This document shows, one piece after another, positions 27,962 to 39,204 of a stretch of 64,000 nucleotides of DNA. The translations under genes and the position numbers were made by a program. Under the pieces are notes generated by a model. That model saw only the letters and a list, made by a program, of their open reading frames with translations, was not told the origin of the DNA and searched no databases. The DNA lies in NCBI GenBank assembly GCA_917880885.1, contig OU862928.1:35390962-35454961 (forward strand), read 5' to 3'. Positions within the stretch are counted from its first letter, which is position 1, and every line of letters starts with the position of its first letter. This DNA is from Limnephilus marmoratus. Taxonomy: Eukaryota; Arthropoda; Insecta; Trichoptera; Limnephilidae.

Positions 27962-29470
27962 CTGCACAAATTAGGTAAAAGTAAACAAATTAATTATACA
28001 ACTAAATAACTAAATTTTTATTGTGTGACGAAGGCTTTACACCATTTTAAATTGACTTAAAATAATTGGACAGCAAATACCTATCTGTATTAATAATGAA
28101 CCATTCAAATAAAACTTATATATATCTCTTTGTTATGAATCACTCTGATTGAATAACTATATTTCAAATGTGCGAGCGCAGTATTTATGAAATTATTGTA
28201 AATCAAAAACAGATGACGTCTTCAGTCGACGCATTTTTACACAAAAACTTCCACCAAAACAATATATTAGGAACAATTGAATTAAAAACGCATTTCAAAG
28301 ATAGATAATTCAATCACAATTACACAGATATATAATTATGCGTTAAAAACCCAATAAATGAATTACTTAGGGCATTTTAGGTAGAGACCAAAATTCGTCG
28401 AAATATTGAAAAGTTTTATTTTGATTTCTGACATGACGCTATAAAAAACCGCGAAAACTCATTAAATAATACTTCAAAGACAACCGATAAGGTCATAGAC
28501 TTTAAGAATGTTTTATCAACTATTCGATAAAACAAATAGCTGGCCATGGAAAGGTTTTAAATAATTACAATAAATATTTTACGAATGGTAGAAAATCGGT
28601 CCATTTTTAGACCGATATCAATCGCAGAAAAATAAAAGTGGTCGATTTTTCGACCGAAATCATTCCAGTGGTTGAAGTTTTGGTTTATGCACTAGATGGC
28701 ATTAAAACTTAAAGGTTAGCCGAATGTCTTATTATAATTTTTAAAAAATAATTGGTTCCACCACTAGGGAGCGAACTCTGTTCCTTCCGCACCGTAATGA
28801 GAGACGCCAGTAACGCTGTCCCCTATGCCACGGCCTAATTGCCGGTGAGCATGATAATGTTGGTATATCAAGTACTATTAGCTTTTAAATTGGCAGGTGA
28901 AGTATTTTGCGACAAAACTAGCACTGAAATCACTGCACAATACTTAAAATCACTTTAAATGCGTTATTTGAGGGTGTTTTATTAATGATTAAAGTAGTAG
29001 GATGTACACCACTCTTCCACAGTTTTATATTAGCCAATATTTTTGAGATTATTTTTATTTATACACTATGAATTCAATTGATTTTGGCAGGGCAATTTTT
29101 TGGCGTGCACACAGTTTGAATGTAGGTACTATGAAACTTTATTTGTACTTTCTGATATAACTGTAGGGGAATGTTCAGATTTTTTTTTTACGATTGGTGG
29201 TTCGCGAATTTGTAAATTCCTCGTGAGGTGAGCGTCTACTAACTCGGACAAAACATATCCCAAATAAAAAACTTTGAGCTTATCAACCATAGTTTTCCTC
29301 CAAAATTCATCGTCTCGTTGAATCATATCTACTTTGAGAAGGTTATTCTCACCTGACCATATTGCAAAAATACAAATGTCTTTTTTGGTAACATGAAGTT
29401 GACCTTGGACCTGAAAATAAAATAATTTTATTAATATTAAAAATAATATTCATTACTGTACCAGGTGTCG
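27962..29470. other. AT-rich, no gene seen apart from a tRNA-like patch
   Basis: Very AT-rich DNA with short direct repeats (GGTCGATTTTTCGACCG-like, 28600-28660). A minus-strand frame at 29129-29326 is open and contains WRKTMVDKLKVFYLGYVL but no family is recognised. Confidence 0.45.
28755..28835 (-). repeat. tRNA-like SINE head
   Basis: On the minus strand GCCGTGGCATAGGGGACAGCG resembles a pol III A box region and GAACAGAGTTCGCTCCC a B box, with the expected spacing. Pairing is too poor for a functional tRNA. Confidence 0.4.
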
Positions 29471-29479
29471 GTGGAGCGC

Positions 29480-30670
29480 GGATTGCCGATATTTTGCCGG
29501 GTTCCATGCGGGAAAGAACGTCCGGAACTACGTTAAGCGCACCTCAGCGGTGTACAATATCAAAAGAGTATTGTGAAAGACGCGTGGCCCAGCGGACCAA
29601 TCTCCCTATGGAGTTGTCTAGCGAGTGTAACCATTTTAAGCTCGAGTGGTCCATTGTTATAATAAATTTTCCGCCTTATATGTGTCCGCGAAAATAATAT
29701 ACCGATTCCAATACCGCCAAAAGCTCTTTTTCTGTAACACCGTAGTTTCTTTCATGTATATTTAAACAGCTTTCCCGGTGCTCACCATCGGGAAAGGCTT
29801 GTGTTAGTACGCCTCCAATTACCACATTCGAGGTGTCTGCATTTACACTAAACTCGAGGTTGAAATCTGGGCAATTTAGGTGTATCGCCCGTGTTGTGGT
29901 AGTCATACAAGTAAAGTGCCGATAATATCCAGCCAACCCAATGAACGATTTTATTTGCTTGGAATTAGACAGACGGGGAAAATTCTCTATTGCTTTTACC
30001 TTAGTTGGGTCGGTGCGGAGGCCTTCTCTATCTATGACAAACCCCAAGTAACATAGACGAGACTTAAAAAATTCCAATTTTTCGTAATTTATCGCCAATC
30101 CGGCCGACTTTAATTGTTCCTGCACTAAGAGGAGAGTGACTACATGCGTATCATTCACGATTATTAGGTCGTCTAGGTAGCAAAAGAGTTACTCATCCAA
30201 TTCGGGTCCATTTATCAGCTAATCTCTGAAGCTCGGCCGGCTCGTTATGCAACCCGAAGGGTAGATGGGTGAATTCAAACATTCCTCGAGTAGGTACCAC
30301 AAATGCTGGTTTTTCGCACAACGCTTCAACCAATGGTATTTGCTGAATGCTTTGAACAAATCTATCGAGGAGATATACCTTGCGTTTCTTGATCGATCTA
30401 GAATACGGTGAATGAACGAAATAGGATAAGTGTCTGCCCTTGTCACCGAATTGAGCCTGCGAAAAGCGAACCGAGCCATTCTTTCTTGTAACTATTAGAG
30501 TAGGATTGGTCCAGGGGCTACGGCTCAGACGCACGACGCAAAGAGCTAGTATTTGATCTAACTCGCGTTCTAATTGCTGCTGCCTGATCTGTGAAAGTAC
30601 TTTAAAAATACCTTTGCTTGATTGGCAGTCCCGTTGTCTCGATGCTATGTTCGACAAAGTGCGTCAGCCC
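29480..30670 (-). pseudogene. Ty3/gypsy pol, decayed copy A (RT and RNase H)
   Basis: Minus-strand fragments in order: RT start (SRSPWTNPTLIVTRKNGSVR), RT core with FEFTHLPFGLHNEPAELQRL, a deletion around the catalytic YLDD, then the connection (LGFVIDREGLRTDPTKVKAI), RNase H (VNADTSNVVIGGVLTQ, EKELLAVLESVYYFRGH) and SSLKWLHSLDNSIGRLVRW. Several frameshifts break it. Its 5' side ends abruptly at the TTAA at 30671-30674. Confidence 0.85.
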
Positions 30671-31308
30671 TTAACCTGGCCTGTGCCGCTTGTGCGCCGG
30701 CGCACAAAAATGAAAAATCAAAATTTTTACGCAATTTTGACCCTTATGTATAAAGAAAGTGTATGAAAAACACGGTCAGAATCGCTAGCTCTATTATCGC
30801 CCTTTACCATAGAAAAAGCCGCAATGCAGCCGGTCACTCCGAATAATTTATATAAAATTTTTCGTCGGGCGGGATGTGCACAGGTCTTGCGCATGCGCGA
30901 AAAAAAAATATTTTCAACTACGATTTTTACCCTTCTATGTACAAAATTTGTATAAGAACACGGTCAGAAATGCTAGCGCCAACATTCTCTATGAGATGGG
31001 TAAAAGTTTCATTCACCTTGCAACATTAGTAAATTTTAAAATAATTTTTAGCTATGACCTCCATCTGTCAAATTTTGCCACGATTATTTTGGTCAAGTCG
31101 ATGCATGTTATGTGACGAAAACATCGTAAAAACCTATTAATTTACGTAATTAACGCAAGTAATGTTATTTTGGTACATAGTTTAATGTTCTAGGAACGTG
31201 ATTCAGTCAATAAAATATACAATAGCTCAAAATTAATCCACAAAACTTTCAATTCAAAATTCAAGGTCGGGATTTTTTCCCTTTGTTCCCTGGCCCTTGG
31301 GGGGTTAA
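30671..31308. mobile_element. TTAA element end, copy L
   Basis: TTAA is followed by CCTGGCCTGTGCCGC, and about 630 bp later CCCTTGGGGGG is followed by TTAA. The whole segment is the diverged reverse complement of 46866-47442, and its outer 400 bp also match, inverted, 35550-35937. Two readings are possible: an independent MITE, or the left terminal repeat of a 5.3-kb piggyBac-like element reaching 35937. Confidence 0.7.
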
Positions 31309-32346
31309 TATGTCCATAATAGGATGAAACCGATACTGGTTAAAATAAATAAGTGGAAATAAGTTAAAAAGTGTTTTAATTTCAGTTTTAAGTTTATTTA
31401 TTTTAGAAAGATATTTTAAAACTTTTTGTCACCTCAAAATATTATCTGTCCAAACTAAAATATTTAAAAAAAAATCTTTTATGTAACACAAAGTAATGCA
31501 ATTTTCGAACTTTCACAAAACACAGACCAAACCAAATTATTTTATTTCAATTATTATAAAACGTAATTACAACGGCAATCGATTTCAACAGATGCATTAT
31601 GCTCGTATATATGCGAATATATGCAATTATTATTAGTTATAATATAAATTAATGTATTTTTTCACATAAATTCATGATAACCTACAAATATGGATACATT
31701 TATGACGTCGTGAATTCACACTAAAACTAACCATTTGGTTGTTGTATTTACACTAAAACTTTAGTACACAGGATGAATTATATACAATTGTTGAAATCTA
31801 CTGAAAAATTTTAAATATAGACTTTGTAATTGTAAACCGAAGACCGATAAATTGCGTGCCAAAGTCTGTACAAGTGACAGCGAAAGTGCCGCGACGGCTT
31901 TGTTTGCAACTGGTGTGAAGTTCGCCAAGATAGGATTGGGGCCACTTTTTTAGTTGAGAAACAGTTTGAAAGAAATATTTTATTTCAAATTTATAGTAAG
32001 TTATTGAATATAGGTAGACAAAAATAAAAACACATGATATATACATGTGTATATTTTTTTATTATAAAATGACAACAGTTGTAAACAAAAAAGTAAAATA
32101 ATATTTTATTCATATTATATTTTGGAAATCATACATTATGGAATTCATTTAACATTTTTTTCCAGTACAACTATTTTAAATGTATCATATTTTCACATTT
32201 AAATAATACAAAAAAAAAACATGTTACGCCACGTTAGAAGTGAAACTTGTGGAACTCATTCAATATTTTTTTCCAGTATGAATATTTTAAATGTAACAAT
32301 GTTTTACAAACACGTTACGTCACGTTAGAGGTGAAACTTGTGGAAT
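31309..32346. other. AT-rich, no gene seen
   Basis: Long A/T runs. One minus-strand open stretch (31798-31960, with WPQSYLGELHTSCKQSRRG) may be a decayed exon but has no family match. Confidence 0.4.
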
Positions 32347-32829
32347 TCATTGCCCTCCACGTCGCCCTCCACGGCTCCCGCGTACGGCTGTTGGGACAGG
32401 TAGCGGCGGTAGCGGCTGCAGAAACTGGAAATCTTCTACGTGACTACCGCTTGCTTCTCTATCACTGTCTTCCGTCGTCTGCTCCATCTGCTCAATCGAT
32501 TCTTCTATGTGACTACCGTTTGCTTCTCTATCACTGTCATCCGTCGTCTGCTCCATCTGCTCAATCGATTCTTCTATATGACTACCGCTTGCTTCTCTAT
32601 CACTGTCGTCCGTCGTCTGCTCCATCTGCTCAATCGATTCTTCTATGTGACTACCACTTGCTTCTCTATCACTGTCGTCCGTCGTCTGCTCCATCTGCTC
32701 AATCGTTTCTTCTACATGTCCACCGCCGCTTGCCAGATCTCCACTGGAGCCTTGGGCAGCAGGAGCCACCAACAAATCCACAAAGATCATTTGACAAGCT
32801 TCTTCTCCGCTCGAAAAAAACGAAGAAGT
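32347..32829 (-). CDS. Repeat-containing acidic protein, exon 2
   Basis: An acceptor (TTTTTTTTTCAG) precedes 32829 and the exon joins the one at 32921-33076 in phase 0. It encodes about 160 residues: an N-terminal segment (EEACQMIFVDLLVAPAA), then four near-identical 23-residue units of the form EESIEQMEQTTDDSDREASG, then a proline-rich stretch and an arginine-glycine tail (RGSRGGRRGG). The stop is at 32347-32349. The function is unknown; the acidic repeats and RG tail suggest a nuclear or RNA-binding protein only as a guess. Both plus-strand frames through the repeats are also open, an effect of the 69-bp unit lacking stops. Confidence 0.55.
   Translation of the reverse strand, partial: TSSFFSSGEEACQMIFVDLLVAPAAQGSSGDLASGGGHVEETIEQMEQTTDDSDREASGSHIEESIEQMEQTTDDSDREASGSHIEESIEQMEQTTDDSDREANGSHIEESIEQMEQTTEDSDREASGSHVEDFQFLQPLPPLPVPTAVRGSRGGRRGGQ
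32437..32728. repeat. Four tandem 69-bp coding repeats
   Basis: The landmark GCTTCTCTATCACTGTC recurs at 32453, 32522, 32591 and 32660, exactly 69 bases apart, with a partial fifth unit. The length is a multiple of three, so copy number can change without a frameshift in the minus-strand gene. Confidence 0.9.
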
Positions 32830-32920
32830 CTGAAAAAAAAATTTGAAAAACATTTTATTTTATTGGCGGAATAAAAAAATAAACATTACACAAAGTATTG
32901 ATTTTAATTATATAAATCAC

Positions 32921-33076
32921 CTCGTCAAATGCTTCTCTTGGGTCCTCCAAGTCGGATTTGTTGGCCTCAATCAACCGCCCAAAGCTGCTGTTGTTGCTAT
33001 CATTATCAGCTCCAGTGAAGATCAACTCATCGTCGTCATACTCTGACTGAAGTTCAATACGAGCCCAAGCTGGCAT
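32921..33076 (-). CDS. Repeat-containing acidic protein, exon 1
   Basis: The ATG at 33074-33076 starts 52 codons (MPAWARIELQSEYDDDELIF, then SSFGRLIEANKSDLEDPR) ending at donor GACGAG|GTGATT, phase 0. The frame is open about 25 bases further upstream to an AG at 33099, so the exon might begin earlier. Acidic and without recognised domains. It lies 0.93 kb downstream of the piggyBac-like gene on the same strand. Confidence 0.5.
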
Positions 33077-33099
33077 CGGCTCCGTGGGGTTCCATAATG

Positions 33100-34004
33100 T
33101 GCTATTCGTAGAAAAATTACATTTACATTTTTTTTTTACAAATATAAGACAAAAAGTCCCGATAAACTACTTTTTAGTAGTTTGTCTAACTACTACTAAT
33201 TATAATGGTTTACTCGAATATCAGTTCGCAAAGAAAAATTTTCGAATTCGAATTTTTCAGAAAAATAGGAAGTAACATCACTAGTAGTTTCGTAATGTCA
33301 AACTAATAGATTTTCACTTTCGTAGCCAATATTTCATAAAAACTTTGAAAAATAACAATTTTGTCGTGAAATTACTAATGTTTTTGATAGATATTGCAAT
33401 AGAACACATGCTTTTATGAAAATATACAATTTCAAGCGGTAATGGTGGACATTTTTTACGAAAGCGTCCATTCAACGCGATGAAAAATTCCAACCACATG
33501 AAAGTGTGCAGTAAAATAACGATTTTTACAAGAAAAAACACTTCAAACCAACTAAATATATGATGAAAGAGTGGCAAATATGTATCTCAACAATAAGGTA
33601 AATACTTACTTTTCCATTTTACGATGGTTTTTGTCGAAACAGTCAAAATGTCAGAACGGGGCGTGCACCAATTTCACACAAATGTTCGTTATGAAAGATT
33701 GACGTTCAATTGGGCATAGAAAAATAATTTCTATGTTCCATAGATATTTTTGAATACAGACATGTAGCGTTGTTCATTATCGATATTCCGTTTTTTATTC
33801 CGTGGTAATCTGTGAACTAGTGATGCAAATAAATCAATTTTTGTAAAAACTCGCGCGTTTACGTCAAAACACGCTCTAATGTCTCGACGGCTATTGTTAT
33901 ATTTTCGTCTTTTGACGCTCTAATGTCTTTACCGGTTAAGTACTCTGATAAGCAGGCTCTATAACAAACGGACATATATAAACATTGCGAAAACTACGTA
34001 CAGT
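33100..34004. other. No gene seen
   Basis: AT-rich spacer between the two minus-strand genes. Open stretches on the minus strand are phenylalanine/isoleucine-rich chance frames. Confidence 0.45.
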
Positions 34005-34451
34005 TCAGGGACCGTAACCTGGAATGCCGAAAAGCCTGGAATGGGTTGACAAATTCATTCCATCCTCAGTCGTCTTCGAGTCCAGCTCACTCCACGCATA
34101 CCTATTGGTCTCCTCCGCAATATAGGACATTGTTTCATGGTCCCATATTTTGGAGAAGACATCATATGGAGATTGAGTGAGTGTCGGAGGGAAGACGTCT
34201 GGTGATGGGCCAGACTGAGGGACAGCAAAATGCTCACGCTGGCCCGAGAAGGTGGAGAAATCGTCAGACCAGGTGAAGGACTGCTCAGGGTTCGGGTCTT
34301 GCTCCTCCTCTGCTTCCTCCTCCGATTCATCCAAGGGCTCCAAATCATCCTCAGGTACCGCCAACTCCATCAACAGTTCTTCGTCACCTACGACGGTAAT
34401 GCCATCGTCGTCGGCGAAACCTTCGAACTCAAAGATGAAGTTGTTCGAGAC
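34005..34451 (-). CDS. PiggyBac-like gene, exon 3 (N-terminal domain, no DDE core)
   Basis: An acceptor (TTTCTGTCTACAG) precedes 34451 and joins exon 2 in phase 0. The exon has an acidic stretch (PLDESEEEAEEEQDPNPE), then FSGQREHFAVPQSGPSPDVF, then YDVFSKIWDHETMSYIAEETNRYAWSEL. The last block is the signature ahead of the catalytic region in piggyBac transposases (F...W.DE....I..ETNRYA). Instead of the expected W-P-T-E-E-M-F-G region the frame stops at 34005 after about 148 residues, so the DDD catalytic domain is missing. It is either a truncated transposase or a domesticated N-terminal protein. Confidence 0.65.
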   Translation of the reverse strand, partial: VSNNFIFEFEGFADDDGITVVGDEELLMELAVPEDDLEPLDESEEEAEEEQDPNPEQSFTWSDDFSTFSGQREHFAVPQSGPSPDVFPPTLTQSPYDVFSKIWDHETMSYIAEETNRYAWSELDSKTTEDGMNLSTHSRLFGIPGYGP

Positions 34452-34542
34452 CTGTAGACAGAAAAGAAAAAATATATATAGCTATGTAAAGCGTCCTTGA
34501 GGACAAAAAGTCAAAAGTCCACAAGACAAAAATGATACCTAC

Positions 34543-34650
34543 CTGAGTCATCGGAGCCCGATACGTGGATGTTGAGGGTGTTGGTTCAACCTCCGCCCCG
34601 CCGTCAGTCCTCGGTCGCTTCGAGGCCCGAGTTCGCTCAATGCCCGGCAA
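34543..34650 (-). CDS. PiggyBac-like gene, exon 2
   Basis: 36 codons, bounded by acceptor AGTGTCAG and donor ACTCAG|GTAGGT, phase 0 on both sides. It encodes a basic then proline/threonine-rich segment (RTRASKRPRTDGGAEVEP), possibly a nuclear localisation signal (KRPR). Confidence 0.6.
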
Positions 34651-34751
34651 CTGACACTAAAAATATTTATTGTTATATTGATATCTTTCAATTTTGTCAC
34701 TAATGTCTTTCACTAATGTATTTCAACAATTACTACAAATAAACAACATAC

Positions 34752-34808
34752 CGATGCGAGGACCACAAAACCGTCTCCGGAACCACCCTCAACAATACAA
34801 ACAATCAT
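34752..34808 (-). CDS. PiggyBac-like gene, exon 1
   Basis: The ATG at 34806-34808 is followed by 19 codons (MIVCIVEGGSGDGFVVLAS) and a donor GCATCG|GTATGT, phase 0. It is short, so the start is less certain than the two downstream junctions. Confidence 0.5.
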
Positions 34809-35549
34809 GTTTATCATCATCATATAATATAATCATCAATATGCTTGTATTTATAAATATTTTATAAAGTTCTTTATAACTTCGCAATTTTTTTCTACAT
34901 AATATAATAATAAGCAAAAAAAAAAATATTTTAGCACACCCTGTATAACTGATCTCATTTTTTGATATTTATTCTTATTTTTCATAAAACATTGAAAAAT
35001 AAACAAATATTTTCCACCCTGATTAGTTTTAGTCACCAAGTAGTTTTCATAGAAAAGATATATTTCACGCATTTTTCTGTTGGCACCACTTGCATTCTGA
35101 TATTGGCGCTTGAGGGCATTTTTCAGTTGTCAGCAATGCAATTTTAAAGTTACACTTTCTGCCACCAGGCGGCAGCACCTCGTCTGCACGCATACATGCA
35201 AATACGACGTGTTGGGATGTAATTATTTGTAATATTTGTACTAAATATTGACGAAAAAAAGATATTCATATATAATCTCAATAGATTTCCCTACATAATG
35301 ATGTAAAATCTTTATAATTTTATGCAATATTTACGTGTATATCAATTGAGAAACTTTTTTCCTGGCGCCGGCACGAATTTTAATTTTCATAAAATGTAAA
35401 CTACATATGAACAAAACAAAAGCTTTGATATACAATCTCAATTGATTTATCTATAAAATGAATAAATAACCATGACTTCAAAACTCAAACAGAAAACCGA
35501 AAATTTTTCAAATAAAAAATGCTTCCACTTTGATGCAACATTTTGTCAG
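34809..35549. other. AT-rich, no gene seen
   Basis: Upstream region of the piggyBac-like gene. The diverged phrase ATACAATCTCAAT/ATATAATCTCAAT recurs near 35270 and 35435. Confidence 0.45.
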
Positions 35550-35937
35550 CTTATTTCGAGCTATCGTATAATATATTTACCAAAACACATTCAATGGACA
35601 ATAATCTATGTATAAATAATAACATTACTTATGTTTTCAAGTAATATTTAGAAAATTCCAGTGTTTTCGGCAACCGGTCTCCACTGGCTTGAGCGCGGTA
35701 AAAATGCTTACAAAATAATGACGCTATCTTACCACAGATAAATTTATTAGAATTATTCCGAGGGACTAGAAGTAAATCAGGCTGTCGTTGTGTCAAGAAA
35801 AAGAATGGCCCTAGCGATTCTGACCTTGTCTTTGATACAGTTTCTTTATACATAAGGGTCAAAATTGCATTTCAAAAGTTTTTTTTTTTAAATAACTGCC
35901 GCGGCCACCGGGTGACAGGCGGCACAGGACAGGTTAA
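35550..35937. mobile_element. TTAA element end, copy R
   Basis: It ends GCGGCACAGGACAGG followed by TTAA (35934-35937). Its 15-bp terminus is the reverse complement of the terminus at 30675 with one mismatch, and similarity continues inward for about 380 bp (for example GGTCAAAATTGC and GAGCTATCGTATA). The terminal CCGCGGCCACCGGGTGAC matches the copy at 47400-47417. Confidence 0.75.
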
Positions 35938-36227
35938 AAATAAAATCAGCGCTCGTTATCAACGGGACTTAGAGAATAACCTTCAAAATTAGTTTTTGAA
36001 TCTTTACTAAAGGCTCCAGGCAAGTATTTGTAGCACTCCCCCAGCTGATAATACCATATTCAAGTGATGATTGTATAAGAGCACAATAAATTTGTTTCAG
36101 TTGTTTTTTATTTAATATATCTCTAACATTTTTAAAGAAATAGACGAGTTTCCTCAGTTTTGTCGTTAGGTTTGTAACATGTACATTCCATTTAAGATCA
36201 TTTATTTGAATACCAAGATATTTAATA
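35938..36227 (-). pseudogene. LINE reverse transcriptase, C-terminal fragment
   Basis: The minus strand encodes LGIQINDLKWNVHVTNLTTK, FFKNVRDILNKKQLKQIYCA and SSLEYGIISWGSATNTCLEP, typical of jockey-type RT C-termini. It abuts a gypsy pol fragment at 36228. Confidence 0.75.
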
Positions 36228-37400
36228 TCGAGGAGATATATCTTGCGTTTCTTAATCGATCTAGATTGCAGTAAATGAACGGAAGAGGATAGGCATCTGT
36301 CCTTGTCACCGAGTTGAGCCTGCGACTATCAAGGCAAAAGCGAGCCGAGCCGTTCTTTTGTGTAACTATTAGAGTAGGATTGGTCCAGGGGCTACGGCTC
36401 GGACGCATAACACCAAGAACTAGTATTTCATTTAACTTGCGTTCTAATTGCTGCTGCCTGATCTGTGAAAGAGGGAATACCTTTGCTTGATTGGCAGTCC
36501 CGTTGTTTCGATGCTATGTTCAGCAAGGTGCATCAGCCCTAGACCGCGTTTTTCGAAGAAAATATCTCGAAATTCTTTCATGATATTTCGTAGGCTCTCG
36601 ACCTGCGATGGACTAAGATTTTCTACAGGGATAAGTGTTCTAATTTTGTCTACCACCGGTGGTGAAAAAACAACTCTATTTGCATAGGACCGATTATTTT
36701 GGGGGCAACGTTAAAAGATCTCCAAAAATCAGTACCGAGGATAAATGAATGGCCTTGAATCTCATAACCCCATAGAAGGCACATTATTAATAGTAAATTG
36801 TGCGTAGGGGCGGCCTTCTATGGCTTCAGTGCATTTAACTTCTGTAAGATTTGCCGTTTCCTGTGAGAATTTAGAGTTATTCAGCCACTCAATACGGCCA
36901 AGGTCATCGTCACCTTGCCTGAGAAGAGAAGTATTTGAGTGGCTGCAAATTAGTTTTTTGTGTTTTGGGCGGCGGTCTCGAAAAATCTATTCCCGCAGGG
37001 AAATTGTTATGCAGCGGCAACGGGGTGCTGTTACGGTTGTTCTCGGAACGTCGGCCACCGTCCGCCCTGCCTATCTTATATAGCTCAGTGTAGCGCAGAT
37101 GTCCTGTTTTCCCAAAATGGTAGCAGACGCTGTCCGAGCTATTGCCTGAGAAGAGAAGTATTTGAGTGGCTGCAAATTAGTTTTTTGTGTTTTGGGCGGC
37201 GGTCTCGAAAAATCTATTCCCGCCGGGAAATTGTTATGCAGCGGCAACGGGGTGCTGTTACGGTTGTTCTCGGAACGTCGGCCACCGTCCGCCCTGCCTA
37301 TCTTATATAGCTCAGTGTAGCGCAGATGTCCTGTTTTCCCAAAATGGTAGCAGACGCTGTCCGAGCTATTTTTAGTGGGGTCTTTCGGTGGAGTAGCGTG
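36228..37400 (-). pseudogene. Ty3/gypsy pol/gag, decayed copy B
   Basis: On the minus strand: a decayed gag knuckle region (37370-36900, duplicated), a protease-proximal stretch (GHSFILGTDFWRSFNVAPKI), a linker (VDKIRTLIPVENLSPSQVES, RGLGLMHLAEHSIETTGLPI) and the RT start (SPWTNPTLIVTQKNGSARFC). It overlaps in content with copy A at 29480-30670, so these are two insertions of related elements. Confidence 0.8.
36915..37370. repeat. Tandem duplication, 227-bp unit x2
   Basis: TTGCCTGAGAAGAGAAG starts copies at 36915 and 37142. The copies are almost identical (one clear change, CCCGCAGGG versus CCCGCCGGG). The duplication lies in the gag-end region of gypsy copy B. Confidence 0.9.
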
Positions 37401-39204
37401 GCACGACGAAGCCTCTGTTATGGTAAAAAAGAATAGTGTAGGGTTTAAATAAGGGTTATCTCGTTAGGGTATTTAATATATCAAGGACACTGGAAGTGTT
37501 GTGTTGAGATTTGTACCTACTTTGTGGTCATGTTATCATGACATTTACACCTCTTATTGAGTGGGTGTATTAAATGTTATAGTTACAGGGTTAAGTACAC
37601 AGTTATCAGCTTTAATCCCATGGGATCTTGGACGCCAAATCTCGTGGGTACGAGATATGCTGGACTGTGTCGGTAGGCATGAAATACTCCCATCAGAGCG
37701 TTGGCACTGTTATTTTATTCAATGTTGTGAAGCTCGGAAATATCATAGTGTTTCCATACAAACGAAGTATTGAAAATCCGTAAGTCTAAGCTTTAACTTT
37801 AGGGAAATATGAAATAAAAGAGTGGATGTATAACAAGATTTATATATTAAAAGATTAAGCATACCTGTGGACCATATCTAACGAGCTACTAGCTAAAAAC
37901 CTATAACGTTGCTGCGATGAATCCAGATGCAAAGCAAGCGGACCGTACCTCCCTCATTTGCATCATCGCCAGGTTTTTCGATCTTCTCCATCCATCTTAG
38001 GTAGTTGTGGAGTATGGGAACGCCATGCCCTTGGCGTCCTCCGTTATATGGTTCAGGTCCCATCAGGTTGTAGAAATAAATGGCGTGGAAAAGGCGGACG
38101 GGTTATGTGCCGTTGTATTATTGATGATCCATCTCGTCGAATGACGGATGGTAAATATAATCGAAGATTATGATTAAACTTGTCGATCATGCCGCCATTA
38201 TTGCACAACGGGATTCTACACTTGAATACCCGTAAATAAGGATTCTTTAGTCGCGATAACCTTGTAATAATAATAATAATAATTGGATAACTTCTATAGC
38301 GCCATTTTCGTGAGAAAATCACCTCAAGGGCGCTTTAAACATTCATTTATACATGTATTCTATACCTATGTACTACAAGTGGCCTACAACTAAGATTGAT
38401 GAATGACTTACAACTAAGACTTATATCACTAGTGACTTAGAACTATACCTATTTTATAACCAAGTTTGCACTTGCAAGTCATAATACGAACAGAACAGTA
38501 TTGTTACTGCTCTAATCGTGTGACGACTTGCAACAGTCTTACAGTTAGTTATTTACGACTAACATACTTATTTACATTTATAAACACCTATTGTTATGAT
38601 TACTGCCCATGCTGTCAGTATAAGTCATGGAAAATAATATGAAAAAGGTAAATATATTGTATAATAAATTGTAAAAAATTGTGAAAAAAAAACAGGTAAT
38701 TCCCATGGACTGAGTAGTGAAATACTACTGAAAAAATGCAGTTATTTTTCTGGATATGAAAATGCGAATAGGTGAGTTTTGAGTTTTGCCCTGAACTCAG
38801 ATGTGCTGTCGATCTTTCGCAAATGTGAAGGGAGTTTGTTCCAAGCTCTTGGGCCTGCCACAGCGAAAGCCCGGTCTCCGAAATTGGTATTGGGATTGCG
38901 CATAGGTACTGAGAGCCTACCTATGGCTTTTGAATATAAAGGAAACTATCGTTCACATATTAAATTAGCTTGAAACAACCCGCCGATTAAACAATTTACA
39001 TTATAATTTAAAATCCACTTGTTGACTGTCGGATTCACATCCTGCCCTAAAGATGCGAATCCAAGAAGTGAAGGAAATCGATCATGATCCCCCTATTGTT
39101 CGAAAATACAACTACTCGGAGAAAAAGTGAAATTATTAGTGGCCAGTAAAATAATTGGAGTTATTAATATAAACAAATATTAATAACCCTGGGATAATTT
39201 AGAA
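37401..39204. other. Unassigned; short TAA microsatellite
   Basis: A (TAA)n run lies at 38262-38281. At 38770-38900 a stretch open on both strands (GPATAKARSPKLVLGLRIG on plus) resembles a repeat tail but no family was fixed. The remainder shows nothing. Confidence 0.4.

Noticed and set aside
28755..28835. Functional tRNA gene
   Set aside because: Box-like motifs are present but the acceptor and anticodon stems do not pair well, so it is called a SINE head.
32437..32728. Regular repeats considered as a CRISPR array
   Set aside because: The units are contiguous 69-bp coding repeats without unique spacers, in a eukaryotic genome.
32247..32874. Plus-strand frames of 199 and 144 codons
   Set aside because: They are open because the 69-bp repeat has no stops on that strand. 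The minus strand has phase-compatible splice sites and a better composition.
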